DNA of 60,676 nucleotides. It comes from Deltaproteobacteria bacterium. GTDB taxonomy: Bacteria; Desulfobacterota; GWC2-55-46. The stretch's first letter is position 1; the number at the start of each line of letters is the position of its first letter. Shown piece by piece: positions 52,924-60,676 of the stretch. A program made the position numbers and the translations under genes. The notes beneath the pieces were generated by a model, which ran no database searches, was not told the DNA's origin, and worked only from the letters and a program-made list of their open reading frames with translations. The stretch covers positions 1 to 60,676 of the forward strand of contig JACPGB010000003.1 in the NCBI GenBank assembly GCA_016182655.1. Reading direction: 5' to 3'.

Positions 52924-53457
52924 ATGCCGGACCATAATATCATCGACCAGCTTGCGACCGCGTACAAGACCGAGATATCCGGGTACTTCTTCTACAACGC
53001 CGCGGCCATAATGGTCGGCGACGACAAGGGCAAGAACATCTTCAACCACCTCGCCAAGGAGGAGCTCGACCACATAAGGGTCCTCTCGAGGATCGCCGAC
53101 TCCGTAAAGAACGGCATGGGCTGGATAGGCTACGAAGAGGCGTTGAAGGAAGGGGTCGCTACACAAAAGGGCCTGCCGATATTCCATGGCGAGAACGAGC
53201 TCATAAAGAGGCTCGAGAAGGACCAGACCGATTTTAACGCCGTAAAGATAGCTATAGAGAACGAGGAGAGTGCCGTAGACTTCTACTCGAAGCTCCTGAA
53301 AGAGGCGAAGACGCCTGTCGAGAAGGTTGTGCTCACGAACATCCTCGAGATGGAAAAGGGTCACTTGAAGGTGCTCCGCTGGGAGGCCGAGTCGCTCGGA
53401 AAGACCGGCTTCTGGTGCGGCGACATGGAATACAGCGTCGAGAAGGAGAGGGACTGA
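52924..53457 (+). CDS. Rubrerythrin-like ferritin-family protein
   Basis: The 177-residue protein is a di-iron four-helix bundle: ATAYKTEISGYFFYNAAAIM near 12, LAKEELDHIRVL near 40, AIENEESAVDFYSKLL near 102 and NILEMEKGHLKVLRWE near 129 give the E / E-x2-H ligands. No rubredoxin domain follows, unlike classic rubrerythrin, so its electrons probably come from a separate protein such as the rubredoxin at 51303. GGAGGAT is better spaced for ATG 52924 than for 52921. The reductase gene starts 7 nt after its stop. Confidence 0.9.
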   Translation: MPDHNIIDQLATAYKTEISGYFFYNAAAIMVGDDKGKNIFNHLAKEELDHIRVLSRIADSVKNGMGWIGYEEALKEGVATQKGLPIFHGENELIKRLEKDQTDFNAVKIAIENEESAVDFYSKLLKEAKTPVEKVVLTNILEMEKGHLKVLRWEAESLGKTGFWCGDMEYSVEKERD

Positions 53458-53464
53458 AACGCGC

Positions 53465-54640
53465 ATGTATGACGCGATTGTAGCCGGGCTCGGCCCCGCG
53501 GGCTCTACCGCCGCATATTCGCTCGCTCAAAAGGGCTGGAAGGTACTCGGCATAGACAAGGCAAGGTTCCCGAGGTACAAGTCCTGCGGCGGCTGTATCT
53601 CGACGAAGATCGAGCGCATACTCGATTTCGACATCAAAGAGACCGTTGAGGAGACAGCCTTCGGCGCGACCTTTACCTACAAGGCGGGCCGGACGATGGA
53701 CATCCTATCCGACCGCCCGGTCGGGTATAACGTCATGCGGGACGTCTTCGACGACCACCTCCTTAAAAAGGCCAGGGAAGCCGGGGTAGAGGTAATCGAA
53801 GGCCTCCGCGTAAAAGGCGTGGCCGACTCCGGCGGCTTCGTAACGGTCTTCTGCGAAGGGGGCCAGGAGTTCAAGGCGAAGTTCCTTATAGGCTCGGACG
53901 GCTCCTCGGGTGTCGTCGGCAGGGAATACTTCGGGCTTGACCCGAAGGAAGCGGCCATATCGATAACAGCCGAGGTCCCCTACGGCCCGGCGGGCAAAAC
54001 AGTCCACAACAAGCTCTTCATAGACTTCGGCTCCATCCCCTTCGGCTACGGCTGGATATTCCCCAAAAAAGACTTCCTCTCCGTCGGCATAGCGGGAGAC
54101 GCCGCAAAGGTAGGAGGAAAGGTCAAGGACTACTTCAACGAGTTCGTCTCGACCCATGAGGCGCTCAAGGGCCTTAAGATCGACCACAGGGACGGCTGGA
54201 CCGTCCCCATCTTCTACACGGGCGCGGCGACCCCTGTAAGGGGCAGGGTCGTGCTCGCCGGAGACACCGGCCACCTCGTCGACCCGTTCCTCGGGGAAGG
54301 CATATACTACGCCATAAGGACCGCGAAGGCCGCGGCAGTCGCGGTCGATACGGCCCTTAAGACCGGGGACGCCGACCTATCCTCCTATAAGGACTGGCTC
54401 GAAAAAGAGGTCTACCCCGAGTTCCGCTCCGCCGAGAGGCTCTCGGACCTTGTCTACGACCATCCCAGGCTCTGGTACAGCATAATCGAGAAGGACCACG
54501 ATATAATGCGCCGTTACTATAATGTGATAAGGGGCGAGGAGACTGCCGACTCCTTTTACTCCTGGGTCTACAACAAGGTAAAGTCCAAGCCCTGGAAGGT
54601 CTTGAGGAGGTGGATAGAGTCGAGGTTCATGCCCGCCTGA
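53465..54640 (+). CDS. FAD-dependent geranylgeranyl reductase-family oxidoreductase
   Basis: These flavoproteins reduce isoprenoid double bonds in membrane lipids, quinones or chlorophyll side chains; the target here is unknown. The 391-residue protein has the FAD motif DAIVAGLGPAGSTAAYSLA at the start, the family mark RYKSCGGCIS near 38, LIGSDGSSGVVG near 139 and RVVLAGDTGHLVDPFLGEGI near 260. It is the third gene of the operon starting at 52728. The rubrerythrin next to it suggests redox coupling, which is inference. Confidence 0.9.
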   Translation: MYDAIVAGLGPAGSTAAYSLAQKGWKVLGIDKARFPRYKSCGGCISTKIERILDFDIKETVEETAFGATFTYKAGRTMDILSDRPVGYNVMRDVFDDHLLKKAREAGVEVIEGLRVKGVADSGGFVTVFCEGGQEFKAKFLIGSDGSSGVVGREYFGLDPKEAAISITAEVPYGPAGKTVHNKLFIDFGSIPFGYGWIFPKKDFLSVGIAGDAAKVGGKVKDYFNEFVSTHEALKGLKIDHRDGWTVPIFYTGAATPVRGRVVLAGDTGHLVDPFLGEGIYYAIRTAKAAAVAVDTALKTGDADLSSYKDWLEKEVYPEFRSAERLSDLVYDHPRLWYSIIEKDHDIMRRYYNVIRGEETADSFYSWVYNKVKSKPWKVLRRWIESRFMPA

Positions 54641-54769
54641 GGGGCTTGAATGACGCCTTTACCGGTCTGGAAAGTCGACGACCGGCGTTCTTCCCGGCCG
54701 GAAACTTGTCAGCCTTATTGCTTGAAGCGGTATTGATTCCCTTTTCCCCAAAACACGCAGGAGGCAGGG

Positions 54770-55639
54770 ATGAGACAGATGAGAGCAGTTGCTTTAAGCG
54801 CCTTTCTTACGATCCTTTCCATAACAGGCATTGCATTCGCTGAAAACGCCGGGAGGCCGTGGCTCGGGGTCGTCATAGAAGACCCGGTGCGCCCCGGGGC
54901 CGTGCTCGTCTCCGAGGTAGTCCCAGGAGGCCCGGCTGACCTCGCGGGCTTAAGCCCGGACGACCTCATCATAGGGCTGAACGGAGAGCCCATCTCGGGG
55001 TCCGACGACCTCGTCAAAGGGATCATGGGGTTTAAGGCCGGCGACAAGGTCGCGCTCGAGGTCGAGTCCGGCGGGAACGTCGAGGAGATAGACGTCACCC
55101 TCGAACCGATGCCGGTTGCCTTGACGGAACACAGGCACGGCAATGACAACGAGGATAAGGACCGCGAGGGGCAAGAGGGTTCCTCCTGGTCCACGAAAGA
55201 CCACGGTGACTGCAAAGGCAAGCACGGCCAGGGCGACGGGGTCCATTCCCGCGAAAAACGCATGCACGGAACGAGGATGAAGGATGGTTCGAAATATGGT
55301 AAGATATATAATAAGCTGAAGTTCTTGCAGCTTGACGCCGTACAGACGACAAAGGCAAGGGCAATAGACGCCGATTTCAGGAAAAAAGCGGTAAGGGCGG
55401 GGGCCGAGATCGAAGTCGCCCAGATAGAGCTCGGGGAGCTGACGGAAGCAAACCCTGTAAACCTTGACAAGGTCAAGGCTAAACTCGTTGAAATCTCATC
55501 GAAACAGGCCGATCTCACGTTCCTTGCCATAAAGGCAATTGAGGATGTGAAAAAGATACTTACGCCCGAACAGCTTTCCGAGCTTGACGGAGGCGAAAGC
55601 TGTCCCTTAGGAGACGCCAGGCACGGTTCGGGCGATTAG
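54770..55639 (+). CDS. Periplasmic PDZ-domain protein with Spy/CpxP-like tail
   Basis: The 289-residue protein starts with a signal peptide (RAVALSAFLTILSITGIAFA), followed by a PDZ domain (about 24-115; RPWLGVVIEDPVRPGAVLVS, GLSPDDLIIGLNGEPISGSD). A His/Asp/Lys-rich linker (about 120-180) may bind metal. The last part (185-280) is a helical hairpin with an LT-x2-Q motif (KILTPEQLSEL), as in Spy/CpxP metal-stress chaperones. The order PDZ then Spy-like is unusual. No protease domain is present. The function is probably envelope stress or metal binding. Confidence 0.8.
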   Translation: MRQMRAVALSAFLTILSITGIAFAENAGRPWLGVVIEDPVRPGAVLVSEVVPGGPADLAGLSPDDLIIGLNGEPISGSDDLVKGIMGFKAGDKVALEVESGGNVEEIDVTLEPMPVALTEHRHGNDNEDKDREGQEGSSWSTKDHGDCKGKHGQGDGVHSREKRMHGTRMKDGSKYGKIYNKLKFLQLDAVQTTKARAIDADFRKKAVRAGAEIEVAQIELGELTEANPVNLDKVKAKLVEISSKQADLTFLAIKAIEDVKKILTPEQLSELDGGESCPLGDARHGSGD

Positions 55640-55855
55640 CCAGTCGTAAGAAAGGAGGGGAGATTATGACAAGGTTCATGGTCCCGAGGATTGCGCATTG
55701 CAGTGATGGATGTCAAAGACGGTCCCGGGCATGACCTTAAACTGCCCTTAACCGCCCTTTCAGTTTCTTATTTTCATTTCTTTCCTTCTTCAAATGGTTT
55801 ATAATAAATCCGTTCTTCAATTCCCCACCCGTCCCCCAAAAAAGCGTGAGGTTTC

Positions 55856-56323
55856 ATGTCTATCGAATGGTCCAGAAGCCTTGCCACCGGGCTCGAGTGG
55901 CAGGACAACCAGCATAAGGAGCTCTTCAAGAGGATAAGCTCGCTTATCGACGCCATGAACGTCGGGCTCGGCAGGGAAGAGGTCGGACGCCTCTTCAAGT
56001 TCCTTGACGAGTACTTCGTCGTCCACTTCAACGCCGAGGACGAGGCGATGATGAAGTACAATTTTCCGGGCGGCCCCTTTCACATGGCGGAGCACCGGAG
56101 GTTCCAGCAGGACGTCGAGCTCATAAGGGAAGAATGCAATGGCAACATCACGACCGGCACGGTGATCAAGGTCCAGAGGCTCGTCGTGGACTGGCTTATA
56201 AACCACATCGGCGGGATAGATAAGGCCCTCGGCGAATACATCCTCCGGATCGAGAAAAAGGCCGCCTTTGACGCGGCGCACCAGGACCAGAGCAACGCGA
56301 CCTCGCCGAAAAACCTGTCCTGA
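55856..56323 (+). CDS. Bacteriohemerythrin, copy 1
   Basis: Binds oxygen at a non-haem di-iron site. The 155-residue protein has the full ligand set: QHKELF (H20), VHFNAEDE (H57, E61), HMAEHRRF (H76, H80) and WLINHIGGIDK (H117, D122). It closely resembles copy 2, which starts about 570 bp later, including the shared SLIDAMNVGLGREEV-type segment. A TATAAT (55800-55805) lies upstream with a weak -35. It may store oxygen, deliver it to respiration or remove it for oxygen-labile enzymes such as the hydrogenase. Confidence 0.94.
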   Translation: MSIEWSRSLATGLEWQDNQHKELFKRISSLIDAMNVGLGREEVGRLFKFLDEYFVVHFNAEDEAMMKYNFPGGPFHMAEHRRFQQDVELIREECNGNITTGTVIKVQRLVVDWLINHIGGIDKALGEYILRIEKKAAFDAAHQDQSNATSPKNLS

Positions 56324-56421
56324 TCCCCTCAAATATCTTATAATCGAACATGGGGCGCGCGAGAAATTCCCCGACGCGCTTCCCGGCACCCAAAATTATT
56401 ATTTCGGAGGCATTCGCCCGC

Positions 56422-56844
56422 ATGGCAATAGAATGGTCCAACAGCCTTTCAACAGGGCTCCTCTGGCAGGACACCCAGCATAAGGAGCTCTTCAGGCGCA
56501 TAAACAACCTCCTTGAGGCGATGAACGTCGGACTCGGCAAGGAGGAAGTGGTAAAGCTCTTCAAGTTCCTCGACGACTACTTCGTCGTACACTTCGAGGC
56601 AGAGGAAAAGGCCATGGGCAAGTTCAACTATCCCCACATGGTCTCGCATCTCGCCGAGCACACCCGTTTCATCGAGGACATCTCTGCCTTGAGCGCCGAA
56701 TGCAGGGATAATATAAGCACAGGCCTCGTCATAAAGGTCCAGAGACAGGTAGTCGACTGGCTCATTAACCACATCGGCGGCATCGACAAAGACCTCGGTA
56801 AATTCCTCGCAGTCGCTGAAAGCGAACGCAAAGGGAAGAGCTGA
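56422..56844 (+). CDS. Bacteriohemerythrin, copy 2
   Basis: The 140-residue paralogue keeps all di-iron ligands: H20, H57, E61, H76, H80, H117 and D122. ATG 56422 is chosen because it aligns with copy 1 (MAIEWSNSLSTGLLWQDTQH); the in-frame ATG at 56350 lies close to the -10 box TATAAT (56339-56344). TCGGAGG lies 12 nt upstream. It ends in a basic tail (SERKGKS) and is shorter than copy 1. A long repeat block follows. Confidence 0.93.
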   Translation: MAIEWSNSLSTGLLWQDTQHKELFRRINNLLEAMNVGLGKEEVVKLFKFLDDYFVVHFEAEEKAMGKFNYPHMVSHLAEHTRFIEDISALSAECRDNISTGLVIKVQRQVVDWLINHIGGIDKDLGKFLAVAESERKGKS

Positions 56845-56845
56845 G

Positions 56846-57500
56846 GTCCTCGCCGGACGGGCAAATCCGTATCGGACGGCTTGCTTCATGTAGACTCTTG
56901 CGGGTTCAGATTTGTAATCTGAACCCATTAATTCGTAATCCGAATAGCGCTTGTATGACTATCCTTGCCTAAAGCCTTTTTTCGCGCTCCGCGCGCTCAC
57001 TCTAATGCTCCGGCACTTTCACTAAATTCGGACCACGATGCTTTTTGTTTTTTCGCCCTGCCGGGCTTTTTTTTCGGCATGGGGCTTCGCTCCCTTCGCC
57101 CTCCCCAGCCCACGCGCTCGCCTCCCCCGAGCGCGCTTCGCGCGTCAATCCTCCCTCCGGCTCGCGCGTAACTTCCCCCCTTAAGGTCGCTCATCCCATG
57201 CCTGGGGGGTTTTGAAAAACAAAAAAAGAATTTTGTTTTTGTCCTGTCTTTACCAGCACACGGGCGCATGGCGGAGAGCGCATTAGGGAGGCCGAGGTGA
57301 GCGAGCCGGGGGAGGATAGACGCTTGCGCTCGGCGCGCAAACAACTATGAAATGAGCGCGCAAGGGCGAGCGAACGGTCCTGGCCGGACGGGCAAAGTTC
57401 GTATCAGGCGGCTGTGTTTCAGGCAGACTAAAGTGACTCGATTTGAAATTGGCCCCGCGCCGAGCGGGGGGAGGAAGAAAGCGCTTGGAGCCATCGCCAA
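56846..57500. repeat. Dispersed repeat R1, copy 3, with shared modules on both sides
   Basis: The 56845-57577 gap has no gene. A module (GCCGGACGGGCAAATCCGTA) begins at about 56852. The R1 hairpin GGGTTCAGATT / AATCTGAACCC is at 56902-56926, then the CCGGGCTTTTTTTTCGGCAT block and the ATGCCTGGGGGGTTTT end near 57215. A second module copy (from about 57384) and an inverted piece of R1 (GATTTGAAATTGGCCCCGCG, 57441) follow. Overlapping short frames here are artefacts. Confidence 0.78.
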
Positions 57501-57577
57501 GAGCGCGCGGAGCGCGCAAAGGGGCTTTGGGCAAAAAGATTCCTTAAAAAAGCACCTCAATATAGTTTCTCACCCCT

Positions 57578-58483
57578 TCAACCCCTCGTCTGCGTCTCTA
57601 TCTTCATGTGCCTGGGGGCCTTCTCGAGCGAGATAAAGAGTACCCCTGCGAATATGAGCAGCATGCCTATGATCTGCACGGGGTCCATCGTCTCTCCGAG
57701 TATCAGGTAAGCGAGTATCGCGGTCGATACCGGCCCCAGGAAGCTGACTATCGCGCTCCTTGTGGCGCCGATCCTTTTAATGCCGAGCGCGAGCGTCAGG
57801 ACCGGGACGAAGGTCGAGACCGTCGCAATGAGTATGAGGAGCGACCACGCCTCGATCCCCTCGGGCACGGCTCTTCCCCGCCATGTCGCGATGAATGCGG
57901 ACCCCGCCGCAGTCGTCGTGTACGCCGCTATCTTTACGCCCGATATCCTCCGGCTCAAGACCTCAGTCAGGATATAGCTAAGCGAATATATCACGGCGGA
58001 AAAAAACACGAGTCCGCCTCCAATAAGCCACGCCGACTCCGGCATCCCGCCGTAGAGCTTCATCACCAGCACGAGCCCCGCGTATGTAAGGGCCATCGAG
58101 GCGAGCTTTATCCTGCCGAGCCGCTCTTTAAGGAATATCCTTGCCCAGACCACGACAATCGCCGGGTAGGTGTAGAGGATGACCCTCTCAAGGGATGCGT
58201 CTATGTAGACGAGGCCGTAGAAGTCCGCGAGCGCCGCGGCGTAAAGGCCCAAAAGTCCGCTCAAGACGAGTATGAGTATGTCCTTCGCGCTTACCTTGCC
58301 TGACGGGAAGAAGAATACCGCAAGCCAGAAGAGCGGGATGGCTATGGCGAACCGGAAGGCGAGGAGCGTGACCGGGTCGACCCCCAGTCCATAGAGGAGC
58401 TTTGCGAAGATCCCCTTTATCGAGAATGTAAAGGCCGAGGCGGCCGAAAGAAGGTAGCCGGTTATAAGTTGTCTTCGTTCCAT
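57578..58483 (-). CDS. EamA/DMT-family transporter
   Basis: The 301-residue protein has ten predicted membrane helices in two EamA repeats (first half LLSAASAFTFSIKGIFAKLL to ALTYAGLVLVMKL; second half GGGLVFFSAVIYSLSYILTE to IGMLLIFAGVLFIS). Conserved motifs include LERVILYTYPAIVVVWARIF and SAIVSFLGPVSTAILAYLILGE. Members export or take up small metabolites; substrate not readable. Single gene. Confidence 0.92.
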   Translation of the reverse strand: MERRQLITGYLLSAASAFTFSIKGIFAKLLYGLGVDPVTLLAFRFAIAIPLFWLAVFFFPSGKVSAKDILILVLSGLLGLYAAALADFYGLVYIDASLERVILYTYPAIVVVWARIFLKERLGRIKLASMALTYAGLVLVMKLYGGMPESAWLIGGGLVFFSAVIYSLSYILTEVLSRRISGVKIAAYTTTAAGSAFIATWRGRAVPEGIEAWSLLILIATVSTFVPVLTLALGIKRIGATRSAIVSFLGPVSTAILAYLILGETMDPVQIIGMLLIFAGVLFISLEKAPRHMKIETQTRG

Positions 58484-58777
58484 CGCGCAAATACGCCTTT
58501 TTGTTGAATGAATTGCCTGCGGAAGGCCGCGGTATTTCTCTCTAAACTTCCCCTCCCTTGATGGGAGGGGAGGGTGAAATCTTCTTCAACCCGCCAAAAC
58601 CGGCACCCAAGAGTGGTTTCAGAAATAAAAAAGGCCGGGACTTAAGTCACAGCCTTTTTTATATGCCGGTATTATATTAAGGCAGGCGCGGCCTCGCCGA
58701 TAATGTATTGGCCGGGGAATAAATATACCCGAAAGGGGCCGTCCAAGTCAAAAGGATAGTGTCAGCTTCCTGGCTCC
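58484..58777. other. Intergenic region with a short R2 repeat
   Basis: Contains an R2-type palindrome (CTCCCTTGATGGGAGGGGAG style, about 58552-58572) and a terminator hairpin (58627-58660). No gene and no recognisable riboswitch. Confidence 0.5.
58627..58660. terminator. Bidirectional terminator-like hairpin
   Basis: Outer stem AAAAAAGGC / GCCTTTTTT with an inner GACTT / AAGTC stem. Confidence 0.65.
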
Positions 58778-58806
58778 TTGTCTATCGCAGGCGTAAGTAG
58801 TACAAT
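58778..58806 (+). promoter_or_regulatory. Promoter of the NlpC/P60 gene
   Basis: TTGTCT (58778-58783), 17 bp, TACAAT (58801-58806); start site about 30 nt before the ATG. Confidence 0.6.
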
Positions 58807-58841
58807 GCTTCGCAAATGTCCCATAACAGTAACAGTGCCGG

Positions 58842-60194
58842 ATGAGCCGCATGAAGACAAGAAGCCTTGCTACCTCGTTGTTTTTTCTGATTTTTTTCCT
58901 CCTGCCGTCCCTGGCTGTCGCGGCCCGCACAGGCGTGACCACCCCCGACTACTGGATACGCAAGCTAAAGACCCCTGAGAAGGCCGTGCTCACGGATGGG
59001 GAGATAGAGGCATTGAACCGCTCCATCCTCGAAGGAGACGACCAGATGGCCGAAGTCTCGGCCATGCCTGACCTCGTATCGGGCTCCACCCTCTGGGGAT
59101 GGCTGAACGAGGACCTCTTCCCCACGGTCCAGAGGTATGACGTTGACGGGATACCGCTTGACGACGGCTTTTTCGCCGACCTTGCCTACAACATGAACCT
59201 CCCGGGTGTTACGGATGAAAACCCCGTGAGGTTCGGATTTCTGATAGAGAGGGCGGATATAAGGGCGTTTCCGGAGGGCAGGCCCGTGTTGAAGGCGCCG
59301 GAAAAGGCCGCCTTCGATACATTCCAGTATTCGTCCATAGCACCGGGCGAGCCGGTCGCCCTTTTGCACACGAGCATGGACGGGCTATGGGGTTTCTTCC
59401 AGACGAGGATAGTGAGGGGCTGGCTCCCGCTTGAAAAGGTCGCGCTCGGGGAGAGGGAGGAGCTCGATAGAACAGGGGATTTCGTTGTAGTCACGGGCTC
59501 TTCGGCCGATGTCTTCTCTGACCTTAAGCTCAAAAAAAACATTGCGAGCGTCCCCATGGGCTCTGTCTTTTATCTTGTTAAAAAACGCCTCAAGAACGCA
59601 TGGGCCGTAAGATATCCGGCACGCGGGCCCGACGGGCTCGTCTGGATAGACGCCTACATAAAAAAGGGCGCTGATGTCTCAAAGGGGTTCCTCCCGTACA
59701 CGAAGAAGAATGTCATCAGGCAGGCCTTCAAGATGCTCGGCGAGGAATACGGCTGGGGAGGCAGGGACGGGAAGAGGGACTGCTCCGAGTTCATAAGGTC
59801 GATATTCGCCACAATGGGAGTGAGGCTCCCGAGGAATTCGTCCAGGCAGGCGGTTGCAGGGGACGTCAGGGCCCACGAGGACTACGACATCACGAGAGAG
59901 GACATGGCGCTCGCGCTTGACGAGGCCGAGCCGGGCATAACTCTCCTCGGGACCCCGGGACATATAATGCTCTATCTTGGAGAGAGGAAGGGCGTCCCTT
60001 ATGTCATTCACCAGATATTCGGGTACATGGACAACTCGCGCCTGAAAATAATAAACAAGGTCGCGGTAACGGACCTTAATATCGGCTCTCGCTCAAAGTC
60101 CGGCCCGTTCAGGGACAGGCTGAAATCGGTCAATTACATCAAGAGGCCTTCGGAGGCAGATAGCGCCGCGTTAATAGGCCCGCAAAGGTTCTGA
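58842..60194 (+). CDS. Exported SH3-NlpC/P60 cell-wall hydrolase
   Basis: NlpC/P60 enzymes are cysteine peptidases that cut peptidoglycan stem peptides. The 450-residue protein has a signal peptide (1-28, FLIFFLLPSLAVAA), an N-terminal helical stabilising domain (about 50-130), two SH3-like stretches (about 145-205 and 210-280; WGFFQTRIVRGWLPLEKV, VWIDAYI) and the catalytic domain (about 290-400) with GKRDCSEFIRS (nucleophile cysteine), GTPGHIMLYLG and VIHQIFG histidines. All three catalytic residues are visible. ATG 58842 or 58851 could be the start. The 24-residue tail after the domain is basic. Confidence 0.9.
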   Translation: MSRMKTRSLATSLFFLIFFLLPSLAVAARTGVTTPDYWIRKLKTPEKAVLTDGEIEALNRSILEGDDQMAEVSAMPDLVSGSTLWGWLNEDLFPTVQRYDVDGIPLDDGFFADLAYNMNLPGVTDENPVRFGFLIERADIRAFPEGRPVLKAPEKAAFDTFQYSSIAPGEPVALLHTSMDGLWGFFQTRIVRGWLPLEKVALGEREELDRTGDFVVVTGSSADVFSDLKLKKNIASVPMGSVFYLVKKRLKNAWAVRYPARGPDGLVWIDAYIKKGADVSKGFLPYTKKNVIRQAFKMLGEEYGWGGRDGKRDCSEFIRSIFATMGVRLPRNSSRQAVAGDVRAHEDYDITREDMALALDEAEPGITLLGTPGHIMLYLGERKGVPYVIHQIFGYMDNSRLKIINKVAVTDLNIGSRSKSGPFRDRLKSVNYIKRPSEADSAALIGPQRF

Positions 60195-60317
60195 GATGAT
60201 TTCAGGTTTATCGTTTAACCATTTGATTTTACTGGCATTGTCATTTAATCGGCCTTTAATGGTCTTGCGGTTAATATGTAGCCGGTTCTGAAAATCCATT
60301 TTGAAGGGAGGCGACGG

Positions 60318-60404
60318 ATGAGCAAAAGGGTATCGATCGAGTTCCTGGCTGGTATAGGCCATATTTTAGTCATGGCGCTCGCCTATTTAATAGTCGCGCC
60401 CTGA
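60318..60404 (+). CDS. Very small membrane protein (28 aa)
   Basis: A frame starting ATG 60318 behind GGGAGGCGACGG reads MSKRVSIEFLAGIGHILVMA then LAYLIVAP. It has a basic N-terminus and one hydrophobic helix of about 20 residues. Good ribosome site and a membrane-type sequence argue for a real small protein. Unknown function; a second such gene lies 140 bp on. Confidence 0.45.
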   Translation: MSKRVSIEFLAGIGHILVMALAYLIVAP

Positions 60405-60543
60405 TAGGAAAGATTTTCATGGGCCTTTTCAGGAAGAGCCGGGCCCTCTAATCGTTCTTTAATCTACAGAGCGTATAATGCTGGGTATCACAAGGTGGTC
60501 ACCAGCGGCTTAGGCGCTCCAGCAACGAGGAGGTGACTTAAAA

Positions 60544-60657
60544 ATGGTTAAAAAACAAGATATCATCGACAGATTGATATGCAATCTCGATGAGTTAGTC
60601 GTTCCTGCCGTACTTGTGATCATCACCATTTCAATGCTCCGCCTCTACGCTTTTTGA
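60544..60657 (+). CDS. Very small membrane protein (37 aa)
   Basis: ATG 60544 behind GAGGAGGTGACTTAAAA reads MVKKQDIIDRLICNLDELVV then PAVLVIITISMLRLYAF. It has a charged amphipathic N-terminal half and one transmembrane helix. The strong Shine-Dalgarno supports translation. Similar in design to the 28-aa frame upstream, but not in sequence. A TATAAT-like box (60473-60478) lies in the leader, which also has an imperfect GGTGGTCACC palindrome. Confidence 0.5.
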   Translation: MVKKQDIIDRLICNLDELVVPAVLVIITISMLRLYAF

Positions 60658-60676
60658 CACCCCCTTTTATCCCCCC

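Noticed and set aside
55666-55734. 22-codon frame behind a strong AAGGAGG
   Set aside because: Good ribosome site, but the peptide (MTRFMVPRIAHCSDGC...) has no membrane helix or motif; may be a remnant, not enough support to call a gene.
57283-57636. Several overlapping frames around 57283-57636 on both strands
   Set aside because: They fall in shuffled repeat modules and lack ribosome sites or domains.
58661-58841. c-di-GMP riboswitch before the NlpC/P60 gene
   Set aside because: No GGGCAAA / GACGCAAAGCC type core could be seen; a plain sigma-70 promoter explains the region.

Overview
The window looks like a chromosome segment of a Gram-negative, probably facultatively anaerobic bacterium. 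Core genes are GC-rich. It carries PEP-CTERM surface proteins, a di-haem cytochrome c peroxidase, selenocysteine genes (selB and a UGA-containing selD), a cytoplasmic-type NiFe hydrogenase pair, a two-subunit pyruvate carboxylase and many oxygen/iron-handling proteins (hemerythrins, ferritin-like proteins, rubredoxin). This mix fits the Desulfobacterota or a neighbouring phylum. That placement is inference from gene content only.

Layout. 1-332: start of an exported beta-helix protein on the minus strand. 952-10501: a defence island integrated in the 3' end of a tRNA-Ala(GGC) gene and bounded by a 49-bp perfect direct repeat. It holds an AbiE toxin-antitoxin pair, whose toxin is frameshifted by a 14-bp tandem duplication, and a complete Wadjet operon (jetABCD). 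No integrase is visible. Decayed extra copies of the attachment site, about 110 bp apart, lie next to the tRNA. 10975-18321: HU, nrdR and riboflavin genes (ribD, ribE, ribBA, ribH), nusB and two nucleotide-sugar genes. 18924-21502: small membrane protein, cytochrome b561-like protein, hemerythrin, DsrE-like and DUF488 genes. 21529-23080: two tandem PEP-CTERM genes behind a sigma-54 promoter with two upstream 17-bp sites. The same arrangement recurs before a third PEP-CTERM gene at 42772.

23229-34450: Hsp20, a GAF-GGDEF protein, NiFe hydrogenase large and small subunits split by a dispersed repeat, then divergently selB, a DUF218 protein, selenoprotein selD and an OsmC-like gene, followed by a polysaccharide deacetylase and an AEC transporter. 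34653-39532: pycB, pycA and gltX. 39759-50282: small exported protein, MEMO1 family, thioredoxin-like, HAD phosphatase, PEP-CTERM protein, DUF362, cytochrome c peroxidase, aconitase and a GH15 glucoamylase. 50670-56844: ferritin-like protein, stand-alone rubredoxin, MidA methyltransferase, zinc-ribbon peptide, rubrerythrin-like protein, geranylgeranyl-reductase-family protein, PDZ-Spy-like periplasmic protein and two paralogous bacteriohemerythrins. 57578-60657: EamA transporter, SH3-NlpC/P60 hydrolase and two very small membrane proteins.

Long intergenic gaps are mostly filled by several families of dispersed repeats. One family carries a hairpin with a compensatory base-pair change between copies. 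The best leads are the tandem attachment sites and reversible-looking toxin frameshift in the island, the shared sigma-54/upstream-site architecture of the PEP-CTERM genes, and the selD UGA with its adjacent hairpin.
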